A program made the translations under genes and the position numbers. Of a stretch of DNA of 51,728 bases, positions 41,087-48,399 are shown in pieces. Under the pieces are notes generated by a model. That model searched no databases, was not told the origin of the DNA, and was given only the letters and a program-made list of their open reading frames with translations. This DNA is from a virus. Location of the stretch: IMG/VR virus record IMGVR_UViG_3300042945_002137, positions 1 to 51,728 of that record; one strand, given 5' to 3'. Position 1 is the first letter of the stretch. Every line of letters starts with the position of its first letter.

Positions 41087-41989
41087 ATGAAGAAGCAAAT
41101 TATAACAATAACAATATGGGCATTTATGGCAAACACCTATGCCCAAACATATGACAGTAGCAGTTTAGTAGATACAAATAGCACAAGTACAAGTACTAGT
41201 ACAGTTAATTCTAATAGTACCAGTACGAGTACCAGCACAAATGTAAACACCACAGACGTAAACAGTACAAGTACAAATACCAATAATAACAATAATACCA
41301 GTACTAGTACAAACACTAACACAAACTATAACGTAAACAGCGGTACTCAAACTTTTAATAATAATAATGTGAACACTACTACTAGTACTAACACTAATAC
41401 AAATGTTAATACTGGTGATATGACCAATCGTAATATCAACACTGGTGATATGACCAATCGTAATGTACAAAGTGGTGGCTTAAACAATACTAATGTTAAT
41501 ACTAATAATAATATCAATACTGGTGATATGACTAATCGTAATATCAACGATAGTACCATTACACAGAAAGTTATACAACCTCCTCCTACAGCAATTGCAC
41601 CAGCAATGATGAGCGGAGGTAATAATGACCTTTGTACCACAGGAACCAGCGGAGCATTACAAACACAAATATTAGGTATTAGTTCTGGTGGAACTGTTCG
41701 TGATATGAATTGTGAAAGATTAAAGTTAAGCAAAACACTTTACGATATGGGAATGAAGGTTGCTGCTGTGGCAACAATGTGTCAGGATCGTCGTGTGTTC
41801 GATGCAATGTGGAGTGCAGGCACACCTTGTCCATATGATGGAAAAATTGGTGATGCGGCAAGAGAATTATGGGAACAAAATCCTAATAAGATTCCTAAAG
41901 TAGAAGTGGTAAAATCAGATGATACATATAAGAAATTGGGCTTCGGCGCTCTTATTGGCGCTGCTGTCTTTGCACTGTTCGGTCTCTAA
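41087..41989 (+). CDS. Secreted Asn/Ser/Thr-rich repeat protein
   Basis: 300 residues; start after TGGGAGCGAATCAACT. Signal peptide (KKQIITITIWAFMANTYAQ). Residues about 25-160 are almost only Ser, Thr, Asn and Val, with four NTGDMTNRN-like repeats. A Cys-containing helical domain follows (NCERLKLSKTLYDMGMKVA; CQDRRVFDAMWSAGTPCPY), and a C-terminal membrane helix (LGFGALIGAAVFALFGL). Possibly a surface or tail-associated protein. Its last 71 bases also encode the next protein's signal peptide. Confidence 0.72.
   Translation: MKKQIITITIWAFMANTYAQTYDSSSLVDTNSTSTSTSTVNSNSTSTSTSTNVNTTDVNSTSTNTNNNNNTSTSTNTNTNYNVNSGTQTFNNNNVNTTTSTNTNTNVNTGDMTNRNINTGDMTNRNVQSGGLNNTNVNTNNNINTGDMTNRNINDSTITQKVIQPPPTAIAPAMMSGGNNDLCTTGTSGALQTQILGISSGGTVRDMNCERLKLSKTLYDMGMKVAAVATMCQDRRVFDAMWSAGTPCPYDGKIGDAARELWEQNPNKIPKVEVVKSDDTYKKLGFGALIGAAVFALFGL
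41408..41545 (+). repeat. 30-base coding repeats, three near-identical copies
   Basis: Units containing ACTGGTGATATGAC(C/T)AATCG begin near 41408, 41438 and 41516, encoding NTGDMTNRN. They lie in the low-complexity part of the 41087 gene. Confidence 0.8.
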
Positions 41990-43925
41990 TGCACAGGTAG
42001 ACTATACTACAGGTAACCTGATCAACAATAACAGTTGGTCAGGAGTTACCTACGGTAGTCATCCTTACAATTGCTGTACTGGAGGAGCAGGTGCTCTTTA
42101 TGAAAACAGTACAGGAACAATACACTTTAGCTATGGACAGGCTAATGTAAGTCAAAGCATAGGAATACAATCTGCTTTGGCTAATTCAGGTAGTGGAATT
42201 ACAGTTACTGGTTACAACTATACATATGATATTAGAAATATGAACGGTTGGGCAGGAGGACAGGCCGGTACAGACACATTAACTGCCACTGTTAGGATGA
42301 CCAACAACACAGGTAGTACATTAGATCAAGTTATCAATACCTACAATACACAATTTGATTGGACTACATTTAGTGGTTCACGTACACTAACGTCTGCTTC
42401 GGCATTAGCATCTAGTGGTAATTTAAGTATTACATTTAGCGGCAAAGACGGCGGTTTCTGGGCAGGTTACTATGGACCACAAGTACGTAATGTTGGACTT
42501 AGTCTAAACTATGGCGTAGATCCTTGTGCTACTAATCCTGCCTATAGTACCAGCTGTTCAGGATTTAGTTCAGTATTAGAAACTACTAACCAGGTACCTA
42601 ATCCTACCGCAGCAGTCAGTTGGAATGCTTTTATTGATAATAGTTTTGCTATACAGACAGCATTAGCTCAAGGAGGTACTGGATTACTAGTTCACGGTTT
42701 TAATTATGGTTATCGTGCTAACAGTGGAGGACCATACTGCGCTTTTTGGGCAATATTTTGTTTCGATAATAGAGATCCGTATGCACAGATAAACGTAAAC
42801 ATTACGTCAAACACCGGACAAAGTTTATATAGCATAACCAGAACACATTCTGATATTAATCCTACGGACTTTAGTTACCAATATAGATTTCCTACTAGTA
42901 AGACGTTAGGCACATTAGGTAATTTTAATTTTACAGGATATGCAGCAGACAACGCCGGCATAAGCAATATGTGGGCTACTATACTGTATACTCCAGATCA
43001 ATGTATTATTAATCCTTTAAGCAGTCCAACTTGTCCAGGATATAATGCAGCTTATGCTGCTTCAATAGCAACAAGTAGTTCTTCTACTAGTATACCTACA
43101 GTGACTTACAATACAAGTTCAGGTTATACTAGTATAGCACTTGCACCCGATAGTACAAGAACAGACCCTACAGTACAAAATGCTGGAGGTGTAGAACTAA
43201 CTACTACCGGAACTATTACAGCTCCAGACGGAATTCCTACTGTAAGCCGTGAAGCAGTATCTACAGCTAATAATCAAAGTCAGACACAAGAAAGAGAAAA
43301 AAGAGAAGTAAATCCTAATGCATTAACGACTGCTCTTAATACTGTAAGACGTAATGCAGAAAGAGAACAAAGTATTGTAAGAGATATTCTGCAAAAAAAT
43401 GAAACAGCAGCATTGCAAACTCGTGCTAATCAAGATGCATTAGTAGGAGATTTAGTTAGTAAAACACAAGAACAAAGTCAGAGTATAGCATTAGCTGCCA
43501 CTGTGTCATCTGCTCTAAGTATAACAACTAATTCAAGTAGACAAAATTCAGAACAGCAGCAGAATAAGAACGAGGATCCAAGTGGTGCAAACTTTAGTGT
43601 ATTTGGACCTACTAATAATATTCAAAATAATTTACAACCTCGACTACCAGAAACTACTAGTAAAGAAACTTCAGGAAGTTCTGTAAATAAAAATGTACAA
43701 CCTAATCAGGCTGCTGGCAATGTCGATATTGCCGCTATAGCACAAACGCCTCAAGGTTTTGAATTATATATGAATGGTATGCGTGACGGACAATTTTACG
43801 CACCTAAGGAAATATATAAGGGTCAACGAACAGTAGATAACGCAAGAGCCGAGCGTTTCTTAAACGGCAAGAGCGACGTTCTACATCAAATGATGATTGA
43901 ACAACAGTATAACATAGGAAATTAA
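41919..43925 (+). CDS. Large secreted protein with duplicated beta domain
   Basis: 668 residues. The signal peptide (ASALLLALLSLHCSVSNA) is encoded in the 71-base overlap with the preceding gene. Two related beta-rich domains (about 25-200 and 205-360, each with GFNY/GYNY segments and ending near a CxxNP(x)YxxxC stretch) are followed by a Ser/Thr-rich linker, a coiled region and a C-terminal domain (FELYMNGMRDGQFYAPKEIY). I recall similar proteins in marine myoviruses; function unknown, possibly a virion or surface protein. Confidence 0.72.
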   Translation: MIHIRNWASALLLALLSLHCSVSNAQVDYTTGNLINNNSWSGVTYGSHPYNCCTGGAGALYENSTGTIHFSYGQANVSQSIGIQSALANSGSGITVTGYNYTYDIRNMNGWAGGQAGTDTLTATVRMTNNTGSTLDQVINTYNTQFDWTTFSGSRTLTSASALASSGNLSITFSGKDGGFWAGYYGPQVRNVGLSLNYGVDPCATNPAYSTSCSGFSSVLETTNQVPNPTAAVSWNAFIDNSFAIQTALAQGGTGLLVHGFNYGYRANSGGPYCAFWAIFCFDNRDPYAQINVNITSNTGQSLYSITRTHSDINPTDFSYQYRFPTSKTLGTLGNFNFTGYAADNAGISNMWATILYTPDQCIINPLSSPTCPGYNAAYAASIATSSSSTSIPTVTYNTSSGYTSIALAPDSTRTDPTVQNAGGVELTTTGTITAPDGIPTVSREAVSTANNQSQTQEREKREVNPNALTTALNTVRRNAEREQSIVRDILQKNETAALQTRANQDALVGDLVSKTQEQSQSIALAATVSSALSITTNSSRQNSEQQQNKNEDPSGANFSVFGPTNNIQNNLQPRLPETTSKETSGSSVNKNVQPNQAAGNVDIAAIAQTPQGFELYMNGMRDGQFYAPKEIYKGQRTVDNARAERFLNGKSDVLHQMMIEQQYNIGN

Positions 43926-43934
43926 AGGAGCAGT

Positions 43935-44159
43935 ATGAATTTCATAATTAAAATGCTTTCAGGTGAAGGCGAACAAAATCTAAGTAGTAAGAGAGTCATT
44001 ACATTTTTGGCTTTTCTTTTAATTGTAGTAGGATTCTTTGCAGAGTTATTTTTTCAATTAAAAGTAAGTACGCAAATGTTTGATGCTATTGTGTACATAG
44101 TATTAGGCGGGTTAGGATTTACTGCTTCGGAAAAATTTGTAAACAAGGATAAAAAATGA
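43935..44159 (+). CDS. Small membrane protein, holin-like
   Basis: 74 residues after AAAGGAGCAGT. Two hydrophobic helices (VITFLAFLLIVVGFFAELFF; IVYIVLGGLGFTASEKFV) with short charged ends, the layout of class II holins. It overlaps the next gene by 4 bases. Membrane localisation is clear; holin role is inference, since another candidate lies next to the endolysin. Confidence 0.7.
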   Translation: MNFIIKMLSGEGEQNLSSKRVITFLAFLLIVVGFFAELFFQLKVSTQMFDAIVYIVLGGLGFTASEKFVNKDKK

Positions 44160-44779
44160 GCGACAAAAATATAGACGAACAAGTAGATAAATTAGAAGAG
44201 GCCGCAGAAAAATATGCCAGTGCTAATACTGTGATTAGTATTGGCGGCTATAGTTTTACTCCGGCAAAGTTAATGATTGCAGGTACTATAGTCAGTACAA
44301 TACTTGGCGGACTTTACGGTGCATTTGAAGTATACAAAGACTATATGGATATGAAAGATAAGATTGCTAACTATGTAGCGCCTGATTTAAGTGAGCTTGA
44401 GAAAAAGTTAGAAGTTATAGAAGCTAATGTAAACAAGAGTACGGAGTATACTCAAGATATCAAAAACGATTTAAAAAATGATATACGTCGTTTAGAAACT
44501 GTAGTCGAAAATGTAGAGCGTAGTAGTAAGAGCGGTCTTCGCGATGCTGACCAAACTGTTAACTCGACTAAAAAAGAAGTAGATTTAGCGGTTAAGGAAA
44601 TACGTAAAGAAAGTGATAATGCTATTAAAGATATACGTCGTTATTCAGATCAAACTATTAAAGAAATTAATCAAGAGCTAACTCGTAATCAAAAAGAAAC
44701 ACAACAAGAAATCAAACAACTTCGACGAGAAGTAGATGATAAAATCAAAAAGGCCTTGGATAACCCATTAGCCAACTAA
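44156..44779 (+). CDS. Membrane-anchored long coiled-coil protein
   Basis: 207 residues. One membrane segment (KLMIAGTIVSTILGGLYGAF, about 37-57), then about 150 residues of heptad coiled coil with DIRR(L/Y) repeats. With the small membrane protein upstream it could be a spanin-like or membrane-scaffold pair. Function not assignable. A strong terminator follows. Confidence 0.72.
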   Translation: MSDKNIDEQVDKLEEAAEKYASANTVISIGGYSFTPAKLMIAGTIVSTILGGLYGAFEVYKDYMDMKDKIANYVAPDLSELEKKLEVIEANVNKSTEYTQDIKNDLKNDIRRLETVVENVERSSKSGLRDADQTVNSTKKEVDLAVKEIRKESDNAIKDIRRYSDQTIKEINQELTRNQKETQQEIKQLRREVDDKIKKALDNPLAN

Positions 44780-44781
44780 TA

Positions 44782-44813
44782 AATTAAAGGGCTCACAAGG
44801 CCCTTTAATTTTG
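44782..44813 (+). terminator. Rho-independent terminator
   Basis: AATTAAAGGGC (44782-44792) pairs perfectly with GCCCTTTAATT (44800-44810), then TT. Likely works in both directions. Confidence 0.88.
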
Positions 44814-44860
44814 TCTATTGCTCCTATAGAAAAATACCATAAAGAATCTATTGAAATCGC

Positions 44861-44889
44861 TTGATTTATAGATTAAATAAAAGTATAAT
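44861..44889 (+). promoter_or_regulatory. Sigma70-type promoter for rubrerythrin
   Basis: TTGATT (44861-44866), 17 bases, TATAAT (44884-44889). Start near 44896, directly followed by the hairpin CAGTTT/AAACTG (44897-44909), which would cap the 5' end of the message. Confidence 0.8.
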
Positions 44890-44935
44890 ATTAAGACAGT
44901 TTTAAACTGCACCATTTACACACAAGGAGACCAAA

Positions 44936-45373
44936 ATGGAAAAACTAGTAGGAACTAAAACCGAACAGCATTTAAAGGATGCATTCGCAGGAGAATCAAA
45001 AGCTAACCGTCGTTATTTGTATTTCGCAAACATGGCTGACATTGCAGGTGCTACTGATGTAGCCAACATCTTCCGTCATACCGCAGAAGGTGAAACAGGC
45101 CATGCTCATGGTCATATGGAATATTTGATCGAAGGTGGCAGCGGCGATCCAGAAACTGGATTACCAGCTAAAGATATTGTACAAGCTCTTGAAAGTGCTA
45201 TTCATGGCGAAACACACGAGTATACTGATATGTACCCTGGTATGGCACGTGATGCACGTGAAGAAGGCTTTGATGAAATTGCTGACTGGTTCGATACTCT
45301 TGCTAAAGCAGAACGTAGCCACGCTGGTAAGTTTCAGAAAACTCTTGACGCTTACAAAGCAGACAACGCTTAA
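44936..45373 (+). CDS. Rubrerythrin-family diiron protein
   Basis: 145 residues after CAAGGAGACCAAA. A four-helix ferritin-like core with [37 protein letters not shown] and [10 protein letters not shown] supplies the Glu and His ligands. It lacks the C-terminal rubredoxin domain. Such proteins reduce hydrogen peroxide. It has its own promoter and terminator. In many proteobacteria a rubrerythrin gene lies beside a DUF3501 gene, as here. Confidence 0.93.
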   Translation: MEKLVGTKTEQHLKDAFAGESKANRRYLYFANMADIAGATDVANIFRHTAEGETGHAHGHMEYLIEGGSGDPETGLPAKDIVQALESAIHGETHEYTDMYPGMARDAREEGFDEIADWFDTLAKAERSHAGKFQKTLDAYKADNA

Positions 45374-45388
45374 TTTGTAGTATTTAAT

Positions 45389-45411
45389 AGGGGACCTAGT
45401 CCCCTTTTTTT
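45389..45411 (+). terminator. Rho-independent terminator
   Basis: AGGGGAC (45389-45395) pairs with GTCCCCT (45399-45405) across CTA, followed by T to 45411. Confidence 0.93.
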
Positions 45412-45426
45412 CTCTAAGGAATAAAA

Positions 45427-46023
45427 ATGTTAACACACAGTGATTTACACTCATTAGAAGAATACAGTCGAATCCGTAACGACTTTAAACGTATAGCAGT
45501 AAACCATCGTAAGCATCGACAGGTACAATTAGGTAATCATATGACCTTACATTTCGAGGATCGTGTAACTGTCAAATATCAAATACAAGAAATGCTGCTA
45601 ATTGAAAAAACATTTACCTCTGAAGGTATTCAGGATGAATTAGATGCATATAATCCTCTCATACCTACTGGTACTAATCTAAAAGCGACTTTGACTATAG
45701 AGTATAGCAATCCAGAAATACGTGCGGCTAAATTAGAAGAATTACATCGTGTAGAAGATAAAATCTATATCAAAGTAGAAGGACATCAACCAGTGTATGC
45801 TATTGCGGATGAAGATATGGATCGTTCAAACGATACTAAAACTGCTGCTGTACATTTTTTACGTTTTGAACTAACACCAGAAATGATCAAAGACATGTGT
45901 GATTCAGATACTGCGTTTACTGTAGGAGTTGACCACCCTACCTATAATGAGTACACTAGAGTAAATACTTTGACTAAGGAAATGTTAGTCAAGGATTTTA
46001 ATGAAAATAGTATCTTGGCATGA
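45427..46023 (+). CDS. DUF3501 family protein
   Basis: 198 residues, full length. LTHSDLHSLEEYSRIRNDFK, LHFEDRVTVKYQIQEMLLIE, GIQDELDAYNPLIPTG and VHFLRFELTPEMI are the family's conserved blocks. The family's biochemical role is unknown, but it co-occurs in bacteria with rubrerythrin and an Fe-S oxidoreductase, so a peroxide or redox role is likely. Ribosome site AAGGAATAAAA. It overlaps the next gene by 23 bases. Confidence 0.88.
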   Translation: MLTHSDLHSLEEYSRIRNDFKRIAVNHRKHRQVQLGNHMTLHFEDRVTVKYQIQEMLLIEKTFTSEGIQDELDAYNPLIPTGTNLKATLTIEYSNPEIRAAKLEELHRVEDKIYIKVEGHQPVYAIADEDMDRSNDTKTAAVHFLRFELTPEMIKDMCDSDTAFTVGVDHPTYNEYTRVNTLTKEMLVKDFNENSILA

Positions 46024-46306
46024 TTGGTTAGAAAAGTATATCCCCTATTACGAAATCGATAGGCAACGTAGTAGATTTTTGGATAACCCGCCCGAAGTAA
46101 TCCTAATTATAAATCCTATAGACAGAGTAGAAACTAATCTAAAGAACGGCATCAATTGGAGTAATTGGGATACTTGTCACAATCAAATTGTAGATACAGG
46201 ATATAAGATGGCTCCGATATTTTTAGAACGTGACACGCATGGAAAATGGTATTGGGCATTTTGGAGTCGAGACGAAGCATTACTAACAGTAATTAAATTA
46301 AGCTAA
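46001..46306 (+). CDS. Small unknown protein
   Basis: 101 residues; starts inside the end of the DUF3501 gene. Trp-rich (WHDWLEKYIPYYEIDRQRSR; KWYWAFWSRDEALL). No family recognised. Co-expression with DUF3501 is likely. Confidence 0.65.
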   Translation: MKIVSWHDWLEKYIPYYEIDRQRSRFLDNPPEVILIINPIDRVETNLKNGINWSNWDTCHNQIVDTGYKMAPIFLERDTHGKWYWAFWSRDEALLTVIKLS

Positions 46307-46342
46307 ATTTTTACTTAGATTCTTTTAATGATTATCAGTATG

Positions 46343-46394
46343 TATTTTTACCGTTTTTTAAGGTAAAATACAGATACATACAATTGTAGTATGT
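46343..46394 (+). promoter_or_regulatory. Two hairpins in the pqqA leader
   Basis: TATTTTTACC (46343-46352) pairs with GGTAAAATA (46362-46370), with one bulge. ACATAC (46376-46381) pairs with GTATGT (46389-46394) across a 7-base loop. They end 8 bases before the AAAGGA ribosome site. No confident -35/-10 pair is visible. Confidence 0.5.
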
Positions 46395-46414
46395 TTAATT
46401 TGAAAGGAAACATT

Positions 46415-46486
46415 ATGTGGACTAAGCCAACAGCAACTGATATGCGTTTCGGTTTTGAAATCACTATGTATATCGCTAATCGTTAA
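46415..46486 (+). CDS. pqqA: PQQ precursor peptide PqqA
   Basis: A 23-residue frame after GAAAGGAAACATT. It begins [13 protein letters not shown] and ends EITMYIANR. The length, MW-KP start, Arg/Gly before the core, and especially Glu15 and Tyr19 (E-x3-Y), the residues that become pyrroloquinoline quinone, match proteobacterial PqqA (Klebsiella begins MWKKPAFIDLRLG). A terminator follows at once, so it is a one-gene unit. Maturation would need host PqqB-E. PQQ is the cofactor of methanol and some sugar dehydrogenases. Confidence 0.9.
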   Translation: MWTKPTATDMRFGFEITMYIANR

Positions 46487-46504
46487 TTAGTATACACACA
46501 GTTA

Positions 46505-46532
46505 AAAAGGACTCTACGGAGTCCTTTTATTT
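46505..46532. terminator. Bidirectional terminator between pqqA and the oxygenase-like gene
   Basis: AAAAGGACTC (46505-46514) pairs with GAGTCCTTTT (46519-46528) across TACG. T-runs exist on both strands, serving pqqA and the convergent minus-strand gene. Confidence 0.88.
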
Positions 46533-47099
46533 TATATGAAAGTGTTGTTCTAACTGATGAAGATTTTGTTCAGTTGTAAAAACATTAAACACAGCAAATA
46601 TAGCAGTTTGAAAACTGAATACAGCATGTTTCTTTCTAGTGTTAATATAATACCAGCGTTGATCCTGTAATTCTAAAATTTTATCATCTTCCAACCAAAC
46701 GAAGTCGATTGGACTACAATGTTCTACGGTATATATAATTCTAAAAGTATTCGGATCTACATCCCTATGCCACGGAAAAAAGCCACCAGGTGGTAATTTA
46801 ATATAGTGACATCTTCCTACAGTAAATCTATTTAGAAATTCTTTAAACGGAAATGAATGTTTAGTTTGAATAGCGAAGTCTTTTTCCTGAAGATGTGTTC
46901 CATTTTCACGATTATATTCTAGTACACTGTCCAGGTCTGGAACACCAGTGTCGTTGCCATCCATGCTGGTAATACTACAACCATATCGTTCAATTTTTTT
47001 TCTAGGATTATAACGAACCCAATTCAATGTTGTTAAATCAATAACATCAACGGGTATTGACAATTCGATGCAATCTTCGTATACTGTTAAATTATTCAT
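46527..47099 (-). CDS. AspH/2-oxoglutarate-oxygenase-like protein
   Basis: 190 residues from ATG 47099 (GTG 47102 also possible). GGFFPWHRDVDPNTFRIIYT gives an HxD pair and WYYINTRKKHAVFSF a distal His, the beta-helix iron site of aspartyl/asparaginyl hydroxylase-like proteins. Substrate unknown. TAAATA ends 4 bases before the ATG; no Shine-Dalgarno. Confidence 0.72.
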   Translation of the reverse strand: MNNLTVYEDCIELSIPVDVIDLTTLNWVRYNPRKKIERYGCSITSMDGNDTGVPDLDSVLEYNRENGTHLQEKDFAIQTKHSFPFKEFLNRFTVGRCHYIKLPPGGFFPWHRDVDPNTFRIIYTVEHCSPIDFVWLEDDKILELQDQRWYYINTRKKHAVFSFQTAIFAVFNVFTTEQNLHQLEQHFHIK

Positions 47100-47156
47100 C
47101 ACTTATTTAATTGTTAATTTCTAATGTTGTAAAAAAGCCACATTTCAGGGCAGTTA

Positions 47157-47185
47157 TTGACATAAGATATAAATACTCATATAAT
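47157..47185 (+). promoter_or_regulatory. Consensus sigma70-type promoter
   Basis: TTGACA (47157-47162), 17 bases, TATAAT (47180-47185). First of two tandem promoters; between them are small hairpins (GTTGC/GCAAC and TTTGC/GCAAA). Confidence 0.88.
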
Positions 47186-47240
47186 AGGACATAGTTACTT
47201 GTTGCACAGATAGCAACTTTGCCAAAAAAGCAAAAAGTTG

Positions 47241-47269
47241 TTGACAACAAGATAAATTACCTATATAAT
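47241..47269 (+). promoter_or_regulatory. Consensus sigma70-type promoter
   Basis: TTGACA (47241-47246), 17 bases, TATAAT (47264-47269). Start near 47276, 25 bases before the 47301 gene. Confidence 0.9.
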
Positions 47270-47300
47270 AGGTTACATAAGTTATTTTTTAGGAACAAAA

Positions 47301-47435
47301 ATGCAATTCACGAAACATATGACAGTCAAAACGATAGCCAAGCAGGAGAGCTTTGTGCCCTCTTATTGGTCAGCGATTGATTGCATTATTAATCGTGAAC
47401 TAGGGATGGGGTCCATGGAGGATCGTGTAAGTTAA
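47301..47435 (+). CDS. Small unknown protein under two strong promoters
   Basis: 44 residues after TTTTTTAGGAACAAAA (AGGA ribosome site). The chain (QFTKHMTVKTIAKQESFVPS, then YWSAIDCIINREL) is soluble and amphipathic. Two perfect-consensus promoters in front and a strong terminator behind mark it as a highly expressed single gene, typical of early host-takeover proteins. Function unknown. Confidence 0.65.
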   Translation: MQFTKHMTVKTIAKQESFVPSYWSAIDCIINRELGMGSMEDRVS

Positions 47436-47460
47436 CAAGATTACACACAAACTTCAAAGG

Positions 47461-47489
47461 ACCCCAGGATTAAAAACCCTGGGGTTTTT
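47461..47489 (+). terminator. Rho-independent terminator
   Basis: ACCCCAGG (47461-47468) pairs with CCTGGGGT (47478-47485), then TTTT. Confidence 0.92.
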
Positions 47490-47590
47490 GTTTATGCAGT
47501 GAGTGTATAGGGAACGCGACCCTGCTGGCACTTTAAACATCGGCTATAATGAGGGCGGCCTACCGGATGATAAGTTCCTGGCGGTAACGG

Positions 47591-47717
47591 GAATGTGTAA
47601 AATGGTAGCGTAGTAAAGTGTACTATATGATCTAATAGTACATATTATGTAGAAGATCCGACGACTTCGTCGGTATGTGGGTACGAGTCCCACTATAGTA
47701 TACTTTACTACACATTC
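47591..47717 (+). ncRNA. tRNA-like cloverleaf with very long stem, no CCA
   Basis: A 17-pair stem (47611-47627 with 47694-47710, one G-U), extended by GAATGTG/CACATTC (47591-47597 with 47711-47717), closes three arms: GATCT/AGATC with inner TACAT/ATGTA; CCGACG-ACTT-CGTCGG (47658-47673); and GTGGG-TACGAGT-CCCAC (47677-47693), a T-arm geometry touching the stem. There is no usable anticodon and no CCA. The flanking 47490-47590 and 47718-47764 hold only short hairpins and no gene I can support. Confidence 0.6.
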
Positions 47718-47764
47718 TTCATTCGCCCTTCGACGGCGTCTAAAACCATAGGGGAGAGTGTTAA

Positions 47765-47851
47765 GGGTGTTTAGTCCCGTAATGGTATCGGGGGCGGACT
47801 GTAAATTCGTTGTCTTTGGCCTTCTCTGTTCGAATCGGAGAGCACCCACCA
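47765..47851 (+). tRNA. tRNA-Tyr (GTA)
   Basis: Class II tRNA with acceptor GGGTGTT/AGCACCC, anticodon loop CTGTAAA, long variable arm, T-loop TTCGAAT and encoded CCA. Confidence 0.93.
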
Positions 47852-47857
47852 AACAAT

Positions 47858-47931
47858 TCCGGAGTAGTATAATGGCAGTGCGGCGGTCTCCAAAACCGTT
47901 AGTGGGGGTTCGATTCCCTCCTCCGGAGCCA
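47858..47931 (+). tRNA. tRNA-Trp (CCA)
   Basis: Acceptor TCCGGAG/CTCCGGA, anticodon loop CTCCAAA, T-loop TTCGATT, discriminator G and encoded CCA. Confidence 0.95.
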
Positions 47932-47936
47932 AACAA

Positions 47937-48011
47937 GGCTCGTTCATATAAAGGTCATTATGCTGGACTGTCTATCCGGACACAGGGGTTCGATTCCCCT
48001 ACGAGTCGCCA
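47937..48011 (+). tRNA. tRNA-Asp (GTC)
   Basis: Acceptor GGCTCGT/ACGAGTC, anticodon loop CTGTCTA, T-arm GGGG-TTCGATT-CCCC, discriminator G and CCA. Confidence 0.94.
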
Positions 48012-48050
48012 ATAGTAGCAACATTTTACAAGGAGAAAGAAAATGGGGCA

Positions 48051-48110
48051 ATGGCAGTTATGATGATGATAGTCGCATTACTTTTGTTTATTGATAGAAA
48101 TTTAAAATAA
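48051..48110 (+). CDS. Possible 19-residue membrane peptide
   Basis: A frame MAVMMMIVALLLFIDRNLK between tRNAs; the good ribosome site AAGGAGAAAG serves an ATG at 48043 that stops after six codons, so coupling or re-initiation would be needed. Low confidence. Confidence 0.3.
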   Translation: MAVMMMIVALLLFIDRNLK

Positions 48111-48122
48111 GGAGATCCTGTT

Positions 48123-48161
48123 ATGGATAGTGACAAGACGGACGGCGGTCCTAAACGCTAG
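48123..48161 (+). CDS. Possible 12-residue peptide
   Basis: ATG after AAGGAGATCCTGTT; product MDSDKTDGGPKR. Its stop codon shares a G with the first base of tRNA-Lys. It has a real ribosome site but is very short. Confidence 0.3.
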   Translation: MDSDKTDGGPKR

Positions 48162-48237
48162 GGTGCGTAACTCAACTGGTTAGAGTAATCGGCTTTTAAC
48201 CGATAAGTTGTGAGTTCGAGTCTCACCGCACCCACCA
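48161..48237 (+). tRNA. tRNA-Lys (TTT)
   Basis: Acceptor GGGTGCG/CGCACCC, anticodon loop CTTTTAA, T-loop TTCGAGT and encoded CCA. Confidence 0.96.
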
Positions 48238-48319
48238 TATAAAAACACATTCAAACACATAATGGCGTCCGGAGCTATGGGTTACTGTTACGAGAATCCA
48301 AGAATGTGTTTCTATATGG
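48235..48319 (+). ncRNA. Structured tRNA spacer B (CCA-to-GG stem)
   Basis: The left arm 48235-48252, which begins with the CCA of tRNA-Lys, pairs with the right arm 48302-48319, which ends with the first GG of the next tRNA: 17 of 18 pairs. Core AAACACATTC/GAATGTGTTT. The 49-base loop starts with a second copy of AAACACAT, allowing an alternative register. Confidence 0.7.
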
Positions 48320-48392
48320 TAGTGTAGCATAATGGTAGTGCAGCACCTTCATACGGTGTACAGTGTAAGTTCGACTCTTACCACTACTACCA
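48318..48392 (+). tRNA. tRNA with CAT anticodon (Met or Ile2)
   Basis: Acceptor GGTAGTG/CACTACT (first pair G-U), anticodon stem GCACC/GGTGT, loop TTCATAC, T-loop TTCGACT and CCA. It lacks the initiator GGG/CCC pairs. Elongator Met and lysidine-modified Ile2 cannot be told apart here. Confidence 0.9.
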
Positions 48393-48399
48393 AGTTTAT

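Noticed and set aside
41160-41560. Short repeats resembling a CRISPR array
   Set aside because: The repeats keep the reading frame, encode NTGDMTNRN, and are not separated by unique spacers of constant length.
41137-41733. Several minus-strand frames rich in Leu and Val
   Set aside because: They are antisense shadows of the Asn/Thr/Ser-rich repeats of the 41087 gene.
47545-47550. TATAAT as another promoter in the tRNA region
   Set aside because: No acceptable -35 at 16-18 bases and no extended -10.
47544-48015. Protein frames on both strands over tRNA-Tyr, tRNA-Trp and tRNA-Asp
   Set aside because: They overlap well-formed tRNA genes and show no protein-like features.
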